A stretch of DNA of 64,000 bases from Sanguibacter gelidistatuariae (GCF_900096585.1 NZ_FMYH01000001.1:310001-374000), one strand, 5' to 3'. Positions 17,268-26,021 are shown, numbered from the stretch's first letter. The notes: generated by a model from the letters alone, not told the origin. Made by a program: numbers and translations.

Positions 17268-17768
17268 ATGACAACGTTCATCATCATCGGCTCTATCGGG
17301 CTGTGCCTCCTCGTCGTGTCGATGATCCTGGGCGAGCTCATCGACTTCGGCGACGGCACGATCTCGGGCACCTCGCTCGGGGTCGGCGCCGTCGTCTTCG
17401 GTGCGCTCGGCGCCATCGCAACGGCCAACGACCTGCCCACCTGGACCGCCTACGCTGGCTCGGCCGTCGCGGCCGTTCTCGTGGTGATCCTCGTCCAGCG
17501 GCTCGTCAAGAGCCTCGCGGACACGGAGGACGGGACCGCGCGGCCCCTCGCCGGGCTCGAGGGCGTGGCCACCTCGCGAATCACCACCACAGCCGGCGAG
17601 GTGTCCCTCGACGGCGAGCTGGAACGCCGTCTGGCCTGGGCCAACCAGGTGATCACCGAGGGCACCCGGATCGTCGTCGTCGAGGAGACCCCCGGCCGCG
17701 TCCTGGTCGCGCCCCGCTGGCCCAGCGCCAGCTCGACCACGCCTCGACGCTGGCCTCAATCCACCTGA
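17268..17768 (+). CDS. NfeD-like membrane protein
   Basis: 166 residues from ATG 17268. Three hydrophobic segments (about 3-22, 35-54, 60-80) are followed by a soluble OB-fold-like domain (LAGLEGVATSRITTTAGEVSLDGE, then ANQVITEGTRIVVVEETPGRVLVAPR). This is the short NfeD type that partners SPFH/flotillin proteins, encoded directly downstream. GGAGG seven bases before ATG 17268 makes this start better than the in-frame codon at 17256. Role: membrane-microdomain scaffold partner, by family. Confidence 0.75.
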   Translation: MTTFIIIGSIGLCLLVVSMILGELIDFGDGTISGTSLGVGAVVFGALGAIATANDLPTWTAYAGSAVAAVLVVILVQRLVKSLADTEDGTARPLAGLEGVATSRITTTAGEVSLDGELERRLAWANQVITEGTRIVVVEETPGRVLVAPRWPSASSTTPRRWPQST

Positions 17769-17828
17769 CCGACCGTAGTGCAGCCATCCACCCCTCGCGG
17801 AAGGAGCCGCCCTCCGGGGCGACAACTC

Positions 17829-19286
17829 ATGACTGACCAGACGATCACCATCATCGCCATCGCGGCCCTCGTCATCGCGTTCTTCGCGGTGCTCATCTTC
17901 ATCGCCAACCGGATCCGCCGAGTGCCACCCAACGAGGCGCTCATCATCGTGGGCCGCGGAGCCGGCAAGAAGATCTCCGAGGAGGGCGGCCAGCGGGTCG
18001 TCGTCGGGGGGCGAGTGTTCGTCTGGCCGATCCTCCAGCAGGGCTTCTCGATCTCCCTCGAGCAGCGCCAGATCGGCATCACGGTCGAGGGCGTGGACAA
18101 GAACCGCATCAAGATCGCGATCAAGGCGTCCATCAACTTCAAGGTCCGCGGCGACGAAGAGGGAGTGCGCCGGGCCGGTCAGCGCTTCCTCTCCCAGCAG
18201 GGCACGCTGACCGAGATCATCAAGGAGTCCCTCGAGGGGTCGCTGCGATCGATCGTCGGCGACATGACGATCGAGCAGATCATCTCCGACCGCAAGGGCC
18301 TCTCCGACCGGGTTGTCGACTCGACCAAGACGGACCTGTCAGAGCAGGGCCTGCAGGTCGACCTGCTCAACATCTCGGACATCTCCACCCCGGGATCGGA
18401 CTACCTCGCCAACCTGGGACGCGCCGAGAACGCCCGCGCGCGCCAGGTGGCCGAGGTCTCCGAGGCCGAGGCGCAGCGAGCCTCCGAGTTCGCCGCGATC
18501 GAGGCCCAGGAGCAGGTCGCCGAGCGCCGCAAGGCCTTCGAGCTCAAGCAGGCGACGATCAAGGCCCAGACCGACCGCGCCAACGCCGAGGCCAACGCGG
18601 CCGGCCAGCTCGCCCGGGCCGAGCAGGACCGCCTCGTGGCGACCCAGCAGCGCGAGGCCCTCGCCGAGCAGGCCAAGGTCACCGAGGAAGAGCTCGACAT
18701 CTCCATCCGCAAGCCCGCCGAGGCGGACGCGTACGCAACCGTCCAGCGGGCAAATGCCGAGCGTGACGCGGCCAACGCCGCGACCGAGGCCGACGCGTTC
18801 AAGCGCACGACCATCGCCCAGGCCAACAAGACGGCGGCCCTGCAGGACGCCGAGGCCAACGCCGAGGCGGTGCGCCGCGCCGGTGAGGCCGAGCGTGACC
18901 GCCAGGTCGCCCTCGCCGTCGGTATCCGCGCCGAGGGTGAGGCCCGCGGTGCGGCGACCGAGGCCGAAGGGCGCGCCGAGGCGATCGCGATGGACGCCAA
19001 GGCCGAGGCGCTCAAGAAGTACGGCGAGGCGGCCCTCGTCCAAGAGCTCATCGAACGCCTCCCGGAGATCGTGCGGGCGGCGGCAGAACCGATCGGCAAC
19101 ATCCAGGGCATGACCGTGATCTCGACCGACGGTGCGTCTGCCATCACCAAGAACGTCGCCTCGGTGCTCAGCGAGGGCCAGGGCGTCATCAAGCAGCTCA
19201 CGGGCGTCGACATCAACCAGCTCATCGCCAACCTCGCGGGATCCAAGCTCACTGGATCATCGACGCCCTCCGGGCCGTCTGCCTGA
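17829..19286 (+). CDS. floA/yuaG-like: Flotillin/SPFH-domain protein
   Basis: 485 residues. A membrane-microdomain scaffold of the flotillin family. One N-terminal membrane anchor (about 6-25) precedes the SPFH domain (about 30-200, starting VPPNEALIIVGRGAGK). Then comes a long Ala/Glu-rich coiled coil (about 205-410) with repeated EAEA/ERxRQVA segments, and a C-terminal assembly region with LVQELIERLPEIVRAAAEPIGNI. The NfeD-like gene lies 60 bases upstream in the same direction and the pair is a likely operon. It ends with a 14-bp hairpin. Confidence 0.9.
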   Translation: MTDQTITIIAIAALVIAFFAVLIFIANRIRRVPPNEALIIVGRGAGKKISEEGGQRVVVGGRVFVWPILQQGFSISLEQRQIGITVEGVDKNRIKIAIKASINFKVRGDEEGVRRAGQRFLSQQGTLTEIIKESLEGSLRSIVGDMTIEQIISDRKGLSDRVVDSTKTDLSEQGLQVDLLNISDISTPGSDYLANLGRAENARARQVAEVSEAEAQRASEFAAIEAQEQVAERRKAFELKQATIKAQTDRANAEANAAGQLARAEQDRLVATQQREALAEQAKVTEEELDISIRKPAEADAYATVQRANAERDAANAATEADAFKRTTIAQANKTAALQDAEANAEAVRRAGEAERDRQVALAVGIRAEGEARGAATEAEGRAEAIAMDAKAEALKKYGEAALVQELIERLPEIVRAAAEPIGNIQGMTVISTDGASAITKNVASVLSEGQGVIKQLTGVDINQLIANLAGSKLTGSSTPSGPSA

Positions 19287-19295
19287 CCGATTCCC

Positions 19296-19345
19296 GTGCC
19301 CTGACCGGCAGCGCCAGACCAGGAAAGTCCCGCCGGTCAGGGCAC
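19296..19345 (+). terminator. Hairpin with 14-bp perfect stem after flotillin
   Basis: GTGCCCTGACCGGC (19296-19309) and its complement (19332-19345) enclose a 22-base loop, ten bases after the flotillin stop. Confidence 0.65.
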
Positions 19346-19366
19346 GCGAGGTGCCAGAATGGTCCC

Positions 19367-20392
19367 GTGACCACGACGCAGACCGCTGCCACCGACCTGA
19401 CCGACATGACCACCCGGCTCGCCCGAGTCGTCGCCCCGCTCGCGCGCGACCTCGGCGCTCTTGAGAGCATCGAGCGCCTTGAGGGCGGCATGTTCGCCAC
19501 GACGTACCGGCTGACCTTCGCCGGCGGCGGCCGCGCGGTCGCGAAGATGGCACCGACCGACTCCGGCCGCCTCATGCGCTACGAGCACGGCATCCTGGGC
19601 ACCGAGGAGCTCGTCTATCGCCTCGCCTACGGGCGCCCCGAGCTGCTCATGCCCACCGTCCTGCTGTCCGACTTCAGCCGCGAGCACATCGAGACCGACA
19701 TCCTCGTCGTCACCCACCTGGACGGCGTGCCGTGGCGGAGCCTGACCGAGCAGACGCCCGAGCAGCAGGCCACGATCCGGACCGGCCTGGGCAGGTTCAT
19801 GGCCGCGTTGCACACCGTGACCGGCACCCGCTTCGGCTACCCCGCAGCGCCCACGCTCCAGGGCGACACCTGGCCCGAGGCCTTCGCCGTGATGTTCGGT
19901 GCCCTGCTCGACGACGCGGCCACCTGGGGATCTGACCTCCCCACCGAGCGGATCATCGCCGCCGTCGCGCGCCACGAAGAGGCCCTCGCACTCGTCGAGA
20001 CACCCCACCTGATCCACACCGACCTGTGGGAGGGCAACATCTTCATCGACCCTGACACTCTGGCGATCACCGGGATCATCGACACCGAGCGCGCGTTCTG
20101 GGGTGACCCGCTCTTCGAGTTCGTCGGCGCGGACCAGGTCGGCATCGGGCCGGTGCCGGCGTCCCTCGCCGACAGCTACCGGGGCACCGGCGGCGACCTC
20201 GACGTGACCGAGCCGCCCCGCGCGGGTGCTCTGAGCCCGGCCGACGCCCGGCTGCTGCTCTACCGTGCCTACATGTACACCGTCATGCTCGTCGAGCCGG
20301 CGCCGCGCGCCTACTCGGGCGACTGGGTCGCCGCCCAGAACGCGGACCTGACCACCAAGCTCGGCGCGACGCTGGACCTGCTGCTCGCCTGA
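19367..20392 (+). CDS. APH-family phosphotransferase, substrate unknown
   Basis: 341 residues with the aminoglycoside phosphotransferase/choline-kinase fold. The N-lobe has LEGGMFATTYRLTF and the Lys strand GRAVAKMAP. The catalytic loop LIHTDLWEGNIFID (about 215-228) supplies the Asp and Asn, and GIIDTERAFWGDPLFEFV supplies the metal-binding Asp of the DFG equivalent. Such genes in soil actinobacteria range from antibiotic kinases to fructosamine or choline kinases, so the substrate is open. GTG 19367 follows CAGAAT after exactly six bases, indicating a leaderless transcript immediately after the flotillin terminator. Confidence 0.8.
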   Translation: MTTTQTAATDLTDMTTRLARVVAPLARDLGALESIERLEGGMFATTYRLTFAGGGRAVAKMAPTDSGRLMRYEHGILGTEELVYRLAYGRPELLMPTVLLSDFSREHIETDILVVTHLDGVPWRSLTEQTPEQQATIRTGLGRFMAALHTVTGTRFGYPAAPTLQGDTWPEAFAVMFGALLDDAATWGSDLPTERIIAAVARHEEALALVETPHLIHTDLWEGNIFIDPDTLAITGIIDTERAFWGDPLFEFVGADQVGIGPVPASLADSYRGTGGDLDVTEPPRAGALSPADARLLLYRAYMYTVMLVEPAPRAYSGDWVAAQNADLTTKLGATLDLLLA

Positions 20393-20483
20393 GCCGGTCC
20401 GCCTGCCCACTCTGCCTACCCACCCCGCACGCCCGCACCGACCCTCCGCGCCGCGCTCATCCGCGCCCGCGTACGCTGGCGCC

Positions 20484-21020
20484 ATGTCGACGAAGCCTCA
20501 CACCCGCCCCGCCACCCCGACGCACCTCGTGGTCATGGGCGTCTCCGGATGCGGCAAGTCGACGATCGGCATGCTGCTGGCTGACCGCACCGGCGCGCTG
20601 TTCATCGACGCCGACGACCTGCACCCCGAGGCCAACGTCGAGAAGATGCGCGCGGGCACCCCGCTCGACGACGAGGACCGCGCGCCCTGGCTCGCCGAGG
20701 TCCGTGACACCATGTCCGCGATCGCCGACGCCGGCGGGTCGAGCGTGATCGCCTGCTCCGCCCTGCGCCAGACCTACCGCGAGGTGCTCGCCCACGCGGT
20801 CGGACGGGTGCGGTTCGTGCACCTCGACGTCCCGGCCGAGGTGCTCGCCGGCCGCGTGGAGGCCCGCGCCGACCACTTCATGCCCGCCTCGCTGGTGACC
20901 TCCCAGCTCGCGACCCTTGAGACACTCGGCGACGACGAGGACGGCGTCGTCGTGCCCATGACGGGCGATCCCGACGCCGTCACGACCGCCGCGCTGGCAG
21001 CGCTGGCCGGGCAGCGGTAG
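20484..21020 (+). CDS. gntK: Gluconokinase
   Basis: 178 residues. Phosphorylates gluconate to 6-phosphogluconate, feeding the pentose phosphate pathway. The P-loop is MGVSGCGKSTIG (Walker A at about 19-27), followed by FIDADDLHPEANVEKMRAGTPLDDEDRAPWL and the SVIACSALRQTYREVL segment that identify GntK. No gluconate permease lies next to it. TACGCT lies exactly six bases before the ATG, a leaderless start. Confidence 0.93.
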   Translation: MSTKPHTRPATPTHLVVMGVSGCGKSTIGMLLADRTGALFIDADDLHPEANVEKMRAGTPLDDEDRAPWLAEVRDTMSAIADAGGSSVIACSALRQTYREVLAHAVGRVRFVHLDVPAEVLAGRVEARADHFMPASLVTSQLATLETLGDDEDGVVVPMTGDPDAVTTAALAALAGQR

Positions 21021-21090
21021 ACGGTCAGCGCATCAGCTGACGGCCGCGCGAGCTCGCGGGACGGTGCGAGGCGGGGCGGGACGGGGCGAG

Positions 21091-21115
21091 GTGCGGTGCG
21101 GTGCGGTACGGTACG
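21091..21115 (+). repeat. Pentanucleotide repeat in the divIVA-like promoter
   Basis: Three GTGCG units followed by two GTACG units (21091-21115) run directly into the -10 hexamer TACGTT (21112-21117), which is six bases before ATG 21124. Upstream, 21061-21090 is a looser GC repeat (GGCGGGGCGGGACGGGGCGA). The tract replaces any -35 or ribosome-binding site. Confidence 0.7.
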
Positions 21116-21123
21116 TTCTGGGG

Positions 21124-21591
21124 ATGCTGAGGGCAGACGAGATCCTGAAGAAGCAGTTCCCGGCGACGAAGTTCCGTGAGGGGTACGAGGCGTCCGCCGT
21201 GGACGACTTCCTCGACACGGTCACCGAGACGCTCCGCAGGTACGAGTCGGGGACGGGTCGGGCGCCGGACAGCCTCACGGCCGACCAGGTGACCGTCCAG
21301 AAGTTCGCCGCGACGAAGTTCCGTGCGGGCTACGGCGTCGACGCCGTCGACGACTTCCTCGACGAGATCACGGCGACGCTCCGCGGCTGGGAGAGCGGGG
21401 CTGCCGGCGCGCCGGTCCCAGCTGAGCCGGGCGTCTCGCTCGATGCCCTCGTCACCGAGCTCCAGCGGTCGATGGTCCTCTCCGGCGCCCAGCGCAGCCT
21501 CCCGGTGCTCGTCGAGATGCCCGACGGCCGGCGCCTCGCGGTCCACGACGTCGTGGTCGTCGACGGCCACGCGGTCGTCCGCGTCGGCTGA
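21124..21591 (+). CDS. Short protein with two DivIVA-domain repeats
   Basis: 155 residues. Two near-identical DivIVA N-terminal membrane-binding motifs occur in tandem: QFPATKFREGYEASAVDDFL (11-30) and KFAATKFRAGYGVDAVDDFL (60-79), each followed by a short helix ending RRYE or RGWE. The long coiled coil that makes Wag31/DivIVA a polar scaffold is absent. The C-terminal 60 residues form a small beta-rich domain (LPVLVEMPDGRRLAVHDVVVVD). It is probably a membrane-curvature or division accessory protein; the housekeeping divIVA would be near ftsZ. ATG 21124 is supported by TACGTT six bases upstream; the open frame back to 21064 runs through repeats. Confidence 0.8.
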   Translation: MLRADEILKKQFPATKFREGYEASAVDDFLDTVTETLRRYESGTGRAPDSLTADQVTVQKFAATKFRAGYGVDAVDDFLDEITATLRGWESGAAGAPVPAEPGVSLDALVTELQRSMVLSGAQRSLPVLVEMPDGRRLAVHDVVVVDGHAVVRVG

Positions 21592-21630
21592 CGGCAAGCC
21601 GCGCGCCGTCGCGCCGTCACCGTCGCCTTC

Positions 21631-22728
21631 TCACCCCACCGCCGCCCCGAACACGAGGCCGAGCGCGTACGTCGCCCCGGCGGCGCCGAACCCGATCGCG
21701 AGCTGGCGCAGCGCCCGCTTGACCGGCGACGCCCCGGAGAGCACCCCGACGGTCGCGCCGGTCAGGCACAGCGCGATACCCACCAGGCCGGAGCCGACGA
21801 CGATCGCGGTGAGCCCCTCCGCGCCGAACAGGTACGGCAGCACGGGGATGAGCGCGCCCGACGCGAAGAAGCAGAAGCTCGACGCCGCCGCCCCGAACGC
21901 CGTGCCGATCGCCTCGTGGTCGCCCTCGGCGCCGTCGGGTGCGATGACCGTAGACGCGGAGAACGTCGCGATCACCGTGTCCGCGTGTGCCTGGGCCTCC
22001 TCGGCGGTGAGCCCGCGCGCCCTGTAGACCAGGGCGAGCTCGTTCACGTCGACGTCGAGGTGCCCGATCGCAGCAGCAGCCTCCGGGCTCGGGTTGGCGG
22101 CCTCGAGCAGCTCGCGCTGGGAGCGGATGGACACGTACTCCCCGGCGCCCATGGACAGCGCACCGGCGAGCAGCCCGGCCAGGCCGGACAGCAGCACGGT
22201 GGCCTGGGATGCACCCGAGGCCCCGATCCCGAGGATGAGCGCGAGGTTGGACACGAGCCCGTCGTTGGCGCCGAAGACCGCCGCACGGAACGTCCCCGAC
22301 ATCCGCATCCGGCCGCGGGTCGCCAGCCCGCGGACCACCTCACCGTGGATCCGCTCGTCGGCGGCCATCGCGGCGGTCGCATCGACGTCGGCGTCGTAGG
22401 TGGACCGGGCCTCGGCCTGCTGGGCGAGCGCCAGGACGAACACGCCCCCCAAGCGGCGGGCGAGCAGCCCCAGCCCGCGGGTGCGCCAGTGTCCGCGCAG
22501 CGGGCGCCCCACGTGCGGCCCCAGCAGCGCGAGCCAGTGCTCTTGGTGCCGCTTCTCGGCCTCGGCGAGGGCGAGCAGGATCTCCCGCTCCTCCCCAGTC
22601 CGACGGGCGGCGAGCTCGCGGTACACGGCGGCCTCGGCGCGCTCGTCGGCGAGGTTGCGGCGCCAGCGGCGGATCTGCCGCGATGTCGGCGTGGGGTGCA
22701 CTCGGGCGGTCTCAGGCGGTGTCGTCAC
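21631..22728 (-). CDS. Ferritin-like/VIT1 (CCC1) family iron or manganese transporter
   Basis: 365 residues from GTG 22728. The N-terminal 130 residues are a rubrerythrin-like four-helix domain (EAAVYRELAARRTGEEREIL, ALAEAEKRHQEHW, DERIHGEVV supply the metal-binding Glu/His). The rest is a VIT1/CCC1 membrane domain: AAVFGANDGLVSNLALILGI, SMGAGEYVSIRSQRELLE, and about four further membrane segments ending near the C-terminus. This mbfA-like architecture is known for exporting iron or manganese. It converges on the DivIVA-like gene with 39 bases between. Confidence 0.88.
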   Translation of the reverse strand: MTTPPETARVHPTPTSRQIRRWRRNLADERAEAAVYRELAARRTGEEREILLALAEAEKRHQEHWLALLGPHVGRPLRGHWRTRGLGLLARRLGGVFVLALAQQAEARSTYDADVDATAAMAADERIHGEVVRGLATRGRMRMSGTFRAAVFGANDGLVSNLALILGIGASGASQATVLLSGLAGLLAGALSMGAGEYVSIRSQRELLEAANPSPEAAAAIGHLDVDVNELALVYRARGLTAEEAQAHADTVIATFSASTVIAPDGAEGDHEAIGTAFGAAASSFCFFASGALIPVLPYLFGAEGLTAIVVGSGLVGIALCLTGATVGVLSGASPVKRALRQLAIGFGAAGATYALGLVFGAAVG

Positions 22729-22874
22729 GGCTCCAGTGTGACAACCCTCGCCCGAAACGCAGTTCGGTCGACCGCACGCGCCGCGCAGGGGCGGCCCAAG
22801 ACGCGCGTTCGTCGTCGTGAGCGCTCACCCTAGGGTGTGAGGAGATGTCGACCAGCGACTCGTGAGGAGCCGAC

Positions 22875-23801
22875 ATGACCCGGACCCGGCGGCTGCGCCT
22901 GTGCGCCCTCCTCGGGGCGCTCGCCCTCGGGGGTGCTTTCGCCAGCACCAGCGCCCCCGCGAGCTCGCCCGAGATCGCCGCTCAGCGGGCCGAGACTCGT
23001 GCACAGGACGCGCACTACCGTGCCGAGCAGCAGGTCGCGGTGCAGTCTGAGACCGCCGAGCGGCTGACGGCTCGCGGAGCCGCTGAGACCGCCATCGCCG
23101 AGCGCCTGACCGAACAGCTCCTGGTGGACCGGGCGGCGGCAGAGCAGGCCGTGGCCGAGCAGGCGGCTGCGGATCAGGCTGCCGCAGACCAAGCTGCTGC
23201 GGACCAGGCCGCCGCGGATGCCGCCAAGAAGGCGGCCGCCGACGCCACCGCACCGGCCGCGCGTGCAGACCAGCCGTCACCTGCGCCGTCGGCCACCACG
23301 CCACCCGCGCAGTCTGCCCCCGCGTGCGTCAACGACTCCACCTACACCGGCCCGCCGTTCTACACCTCACCGCCGTCGACGGAGGGCGACGGGTCCAACG
23401 GCAACATCCCGGCCTCGGCGATGACCCAGCTGACCTGGGGCTTCGACACGGTCGGCACGCCTCAGTACCTCGCGCACCGGGCCGCCGTGTCACTCGATCG
23501 GCTCAACAACTCCTATCGAGCGGCCTTCGGCGGGGACCTCGACCTGGACCTCACGTACCGCTCTTACGCCGAGCAGGTCCGGATGCGAGAGGCGTTGGGC
23601 ACGATCGCCACCACGCCCGGCACCTCGACCCACGGCACCGGTCGGGCCCTCGACCTGCCCGAGTGGTCGTGCTACGCCTTCGGCTCCGAGCGATACGTCT
23701 GGCTCGTGAAGAACGGCCCGGCCTTCGGGTGGGTCACTCCTGCCTGGGCGCGGCAGGGCGGCGCCAATCCCGAATACTGGCACCTCGAGTACACCGGCTG
23801 A
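22875..23801 (+). CDS. Secreted M15-family D,D/D,L-carboxypeptidase (VanY-like)
   Basis: 308 residues. A peptidoglycan peptidase that trims stem peptides. A signal peptide covers about 1-30. Residues 30-125 form an Ala/Gln/Glu-rich helix with a seven-residue repeat, AADQAAADQAAADQAAADAA, probably a wall-spanning stalk, followed by a Pro/Thr linker. The catalytic domain holds YRSYAEQVRMRE, the zinc motif THGTGRALDL (His and Asp ligands) and EYWHLEYTG, the WH catalytic segment. GAGGAG before ATG is a good ribosome-binding site. It lies divergent from the VIT1 gene. Confidence 0.85.
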   Translation: MTRTRRLRLCALLGALALGGAFASTSAPASSPEIAAQRAETRAQDAHYRAEQQVAVQSETAERLTARGAAETAIAERLTEQLLVDRAAAEQAVAEQAAADQAAADQAAADQAAADAAKKAAADATAPAARADQPSPAPSATTPPAQSAPACVNDSTYTGPPFYTSPPSTEGDGSNGNIPASAMTQLTWGFDTVGTPQYLAHRAAVSLDRLNNSYRAAFGGDLDLDLTYRSYAEQVRMREALGTIATTPGTSTHGTGRALDLPEWSCYAFGSERYVWLVKNGPAFGWVTPAWARQGGANPEYWHLEYTG

Positions 23802-23888
23802 GGCCGCCGGCCTACGGTCGAAGGTCCCGACCCTCCCGCGGAGGCCGACCTACAGTGAAGAGTCCACCCGGCGATGAAAGGTCTCACC

Positions 23889-24491
23889 ATGCGCACCCCC
23901 ACACTCTGGGAGCAGAACCTCGAACGCAACCCCAGCCACTCGCTCTGGTACCTCGAGCGGATGCGGTCGTTGGCGGCCGGGGGCAAGGACCTTGCGGGCG
24001 AGGCTCGGACCATCGACGCCATGGTCCCGCGCGGCGCCCGCGTGCTCGACGCCGGCTGCGGGCCTGGGCGGGTTGGCGCGGCTCTCGTGGCGCTCGGGCA
24101 CACCGTCGTCGGCATCGACGTAGACCCGGTCCTGATCAATGCCGCGATCGAGGACCACCCGGGGGTGCGGTGGCTCGTAGGGGACCTCGCTGAGATGGAC
24201 CTCGCAGCCCACCAGGTCACCGAGGGCTTCGACGCGATCGTCTGCGCTGGGAACGTCATGACCTTCCTTGCCCCGGGGACGCACGTCACCGTGCTCGAGA
24301 ACATGCGGCGCCACCTCTCGCCGTCGGGCCGGATCGTGGTGGGCTTCGGCGCCGGGCGCGGCTACCTCACGAGCGCGTTCCTGGACGATGTCGCCTCAGC
24401 CGGGCTGGCCGTGGACGCCCTGTTCTCCACGTGGGACCTACGCCCCCACAACGAGGACTCCGACTTCCTCGTCGCGGTCCTCAGCTCCTGA
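23889..24491 (+). CDS. Class I SAM-dependent methyltransferase
   Basis: 200 residues. The SAM-binding Rossmann fold is clear: RVLDAGCGPGRVGAAL (motif I), VVGIDVDPVLINAA (motif II, acidic end of strand 2), FDAIVCAGNVMTFL (motif IV). The substrate is unknown. ATG 23889 has AAAGG eight bases upstream; an in-frame ATG at 23874 would add five residues. It is followed by mazG with a 67-base gap containing a repeated word. Confidence 0.83.
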   Translation: MRTPTLWEQNLERNPSHSLWYLERMRSLAAGGKDLAGEARTIDAMVPRGARVLDAGCGPGRVGAALVALGHTVVGIDVDPVLINAAIEDHPGVRWLVGDLAEMDLAAHQVTEGFDAIVCAGNVMTFLAPGTHVTVLENMRRHLSPSGRIVVGFGAGRGYLTSAFLDDVASAGLAVDALFSTWDLRPHNEDSDFLVAVLSS

Positions 24492-24501
24492 CGTCTCCGT
24501 C

Positions 24502-24541
24502 CCCGATCGGACAGCTCCGGACGGCACAGTTCCCGATCGGA
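24502..24541 (+). promoter_or_regulatory. Repeated CCCGATCGGA box in the mazG promoter
   Basis: CCCGATCGGA, with a CCGATCGG palindrome inside, occurs at 24502-24511 and 24532-24541, period 30. The second copy ends six bases before the -10 TAGGGT (24547-24552), which itself is six bases before the mazG ATG. It could be a regulator site or a chance duplication. Confidence 0.4.
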
Positions 24542-24558
24542 TTCAGTAGGGTCTGAGG

Positions 24559-24915
24559 ATGACCGACCTCACCACCTTCACCGCAACCGTCCGCGCCTTC
24601 TCGACCGAGCGCGACTGGGGACAGTTCCAGGACCCCAAGTCCCTCGTCCTGGCCCTGATGGGCGAGGTCGGCGAGGTCGCCGAGCTGCTCCAGTGGGTCC
24701 CCGCGGATCAGGCGGTCGCGACCTTCGAGGCTCCCGACCGCCGCGAGCGCATCGGCGACGAGCTCGCCGACGTGTTCATCTACCTCGTGCGCCTGGCCGA
24801 CGTCCTCGGGGTGGACCTGGGTGCAGCCGGTGAGGCCAAGCTCGCGCGGAACCACGAACGGTTCCCGGTCGACGGACACGCGAGCGTCGTCGGCGTCGCG
24901 CCGCACAAGGCCTGA
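24559..24915 (+). CDS. MazG-like nucleotide pyrophosphohydrolase
   Basis: 118 residues, a single all-alpha NTP-PPase (MazG/RS21-C6 type) that hydrolyses non-canonical or damaged NTPs to monophosphates. The metal motifs are LMGEVGEVAELLQW (ExxE) and GDELADVFIYLVRLAD (ExxD). Length fits the short dCTPase/RS21-C6 class. ATG is six bases after TAGGGT, so the message is probably leaderless. DUF2804 begins two bases after its stop, so the two are probably co-transcribed. Confidence 0.88.
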   Translation: MTDLTTFTATVRAFSTERDWGQFQDPKSLVLALMGEVGEVAELLQWVPADQAVATFEAPDRRERIGDELADVFIYLVRLADVLGVDLGAAGEAKLARNHERFPVDGHASVVGVAPHKA

Positions 24916-24917
24916 TC

Positions 24918-25964
24918 ATGACCGACACCCACGCGGCCCACGAGGTCCCCGAGGCCTTCGAGCTGGAGATCACCACCCCCGTCGTGCTGTGCCGACCCGA
25001 CGGGCGGCTCGACCCGCTCGCGGCGGGCTGGTCACGGACGCCGCTGCACCGCACAAACCTGCCGGGCGGCATCGGGCGCGCGGGCGCCTGGGGACGCAAC
25101 AAGCGCTGGGAGTACTGGGGGATCATCACCCCCACCCACGTCGTCGGCCTGACCGTCTCGAGCCTGGACTACGCCGGGGTGCACCAGCTGTGGGTGCTCG
25201 ACCGCGAGACCGGCGAGGTCGTGGACCAGTCGGTCATTGCGCCCTTCGCCGCCGGGACCATGCTCCCGCACAGCCTTCACACGGGAACCGTCACTGCCCG
25301 ACGCCGCGGCTTCGCCGTCGAGATCACCCCGGGACCGGCGTCGGTCCGGATCCAGGCGGCGACCGACCGGGTCCGCCTCGACCTCACCGTGGAGATGCCG
25401 GTGGGCCATGAGTCGATGTGCGTAGTCGTGCCATGGAGCGCGCGACGCTTCCAGTACACGGTCAAGGACCCGGCGCTGCGGGTCAGCGGACGGCTGAGGA
25501 TGGACGGCATCGTGGTCGACGTACCCGCCGACGACAGCTGGGCGGTCCTCGATCACGGGCGCGGGCGGTGGCCGTACTCGATGGTGTGGAACTGGGGGGC
25601 GGGGTCCGGGGTGGTCGGTGGTCGCACGGTCGGCCTGACCATCGGCGGTCAGTGGACCGTGGGGACCGGGGCGACCGAGAACGCGCTCGTCGTCGACGGC
25701 CGGGTGCACAAGCTGCACGACGAGCTCACGTGGACGTACGACCGCGAGGACTGGATGGCGCCGTGGCGGGTCACCGGGCCGCGGGTGGACCTGACGTTCA
25801 CCCCGTTCCACGAGCGGGTCGCGGTGACGAACCTCGTGGTGCTCGCGGGCGAGACCCACCAGTGCTTCGGCCACTGGTCCGGGCACGTGGTCGACGACGC
25901 CGGCACCCCGGTATCCGTGGACGGCCTCGTCGGCTGGGCCGAGGAGGCCCGGAACCGCTGGTAG
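24918..25964 (+). CDS. DUF2804 family protein
   Basis: 348 residues, cytosolic by sequence. It matches the DUF2804 family of unknown function, with landmarks NKRWEYWGIITP, FQYTVKDPALRVSGR, DHGRGRWPYSMVWNWGAGSG and LTFTPFHERVAVTNL. The beta-rich repeats of aromatic and Gly residues are typical of a lipocalin-like or hydroxyneurosporene-synthase-like fold, but no catalytic residues can be named. It starts three bases after mazG. A very long palindrome separates it from the convergent thiol transferase. Confidence 0.82.
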   Translation: MTDTHAAHEVPEAFELEITTPVVLCRPDGRLDPLAAGWSRTPLHRTNLPGGIGRAGAWGRNKRWEYWGIITPTHVVGLTVSSLDYAGVHQLWVLDRETGEVVDQSVIAPFAAGTMLPHSLHTGTVTARRRGFAVEITPGPASVRIQAATDRVRLDLTVEMPVGHESMCVVVPWSARRFQYTVKDPALRVSGRLRMDGIVVDVPADDSWAVLDHGRGRWPYSMVWNWGAGSGVVGGRTVGLTIGGQWTVGTGATENALVVDGRVHKLHDELTWTYDREDWMAPWRVTGPRVDLTFTPFHERVAVTNLVVLAGETHQCFGHWSGHVVDDAGTPVSVDGLVGWAEEARNRW

Positions 25965-26021
25965 GTGGCCCCGGTAGGTCGGGACGCCCCTCCCCCGCCC
26001 CCTTTACCCCCACCCCCGCAC

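Noticed and set aside
21061-21090. GC-rich repeats upstream of the DivIVA-like gene as an origin or integration site
   Set aside because: No DnaA boxes or attachment-site structure were seen; interpreted as simple repeats in the promoter.
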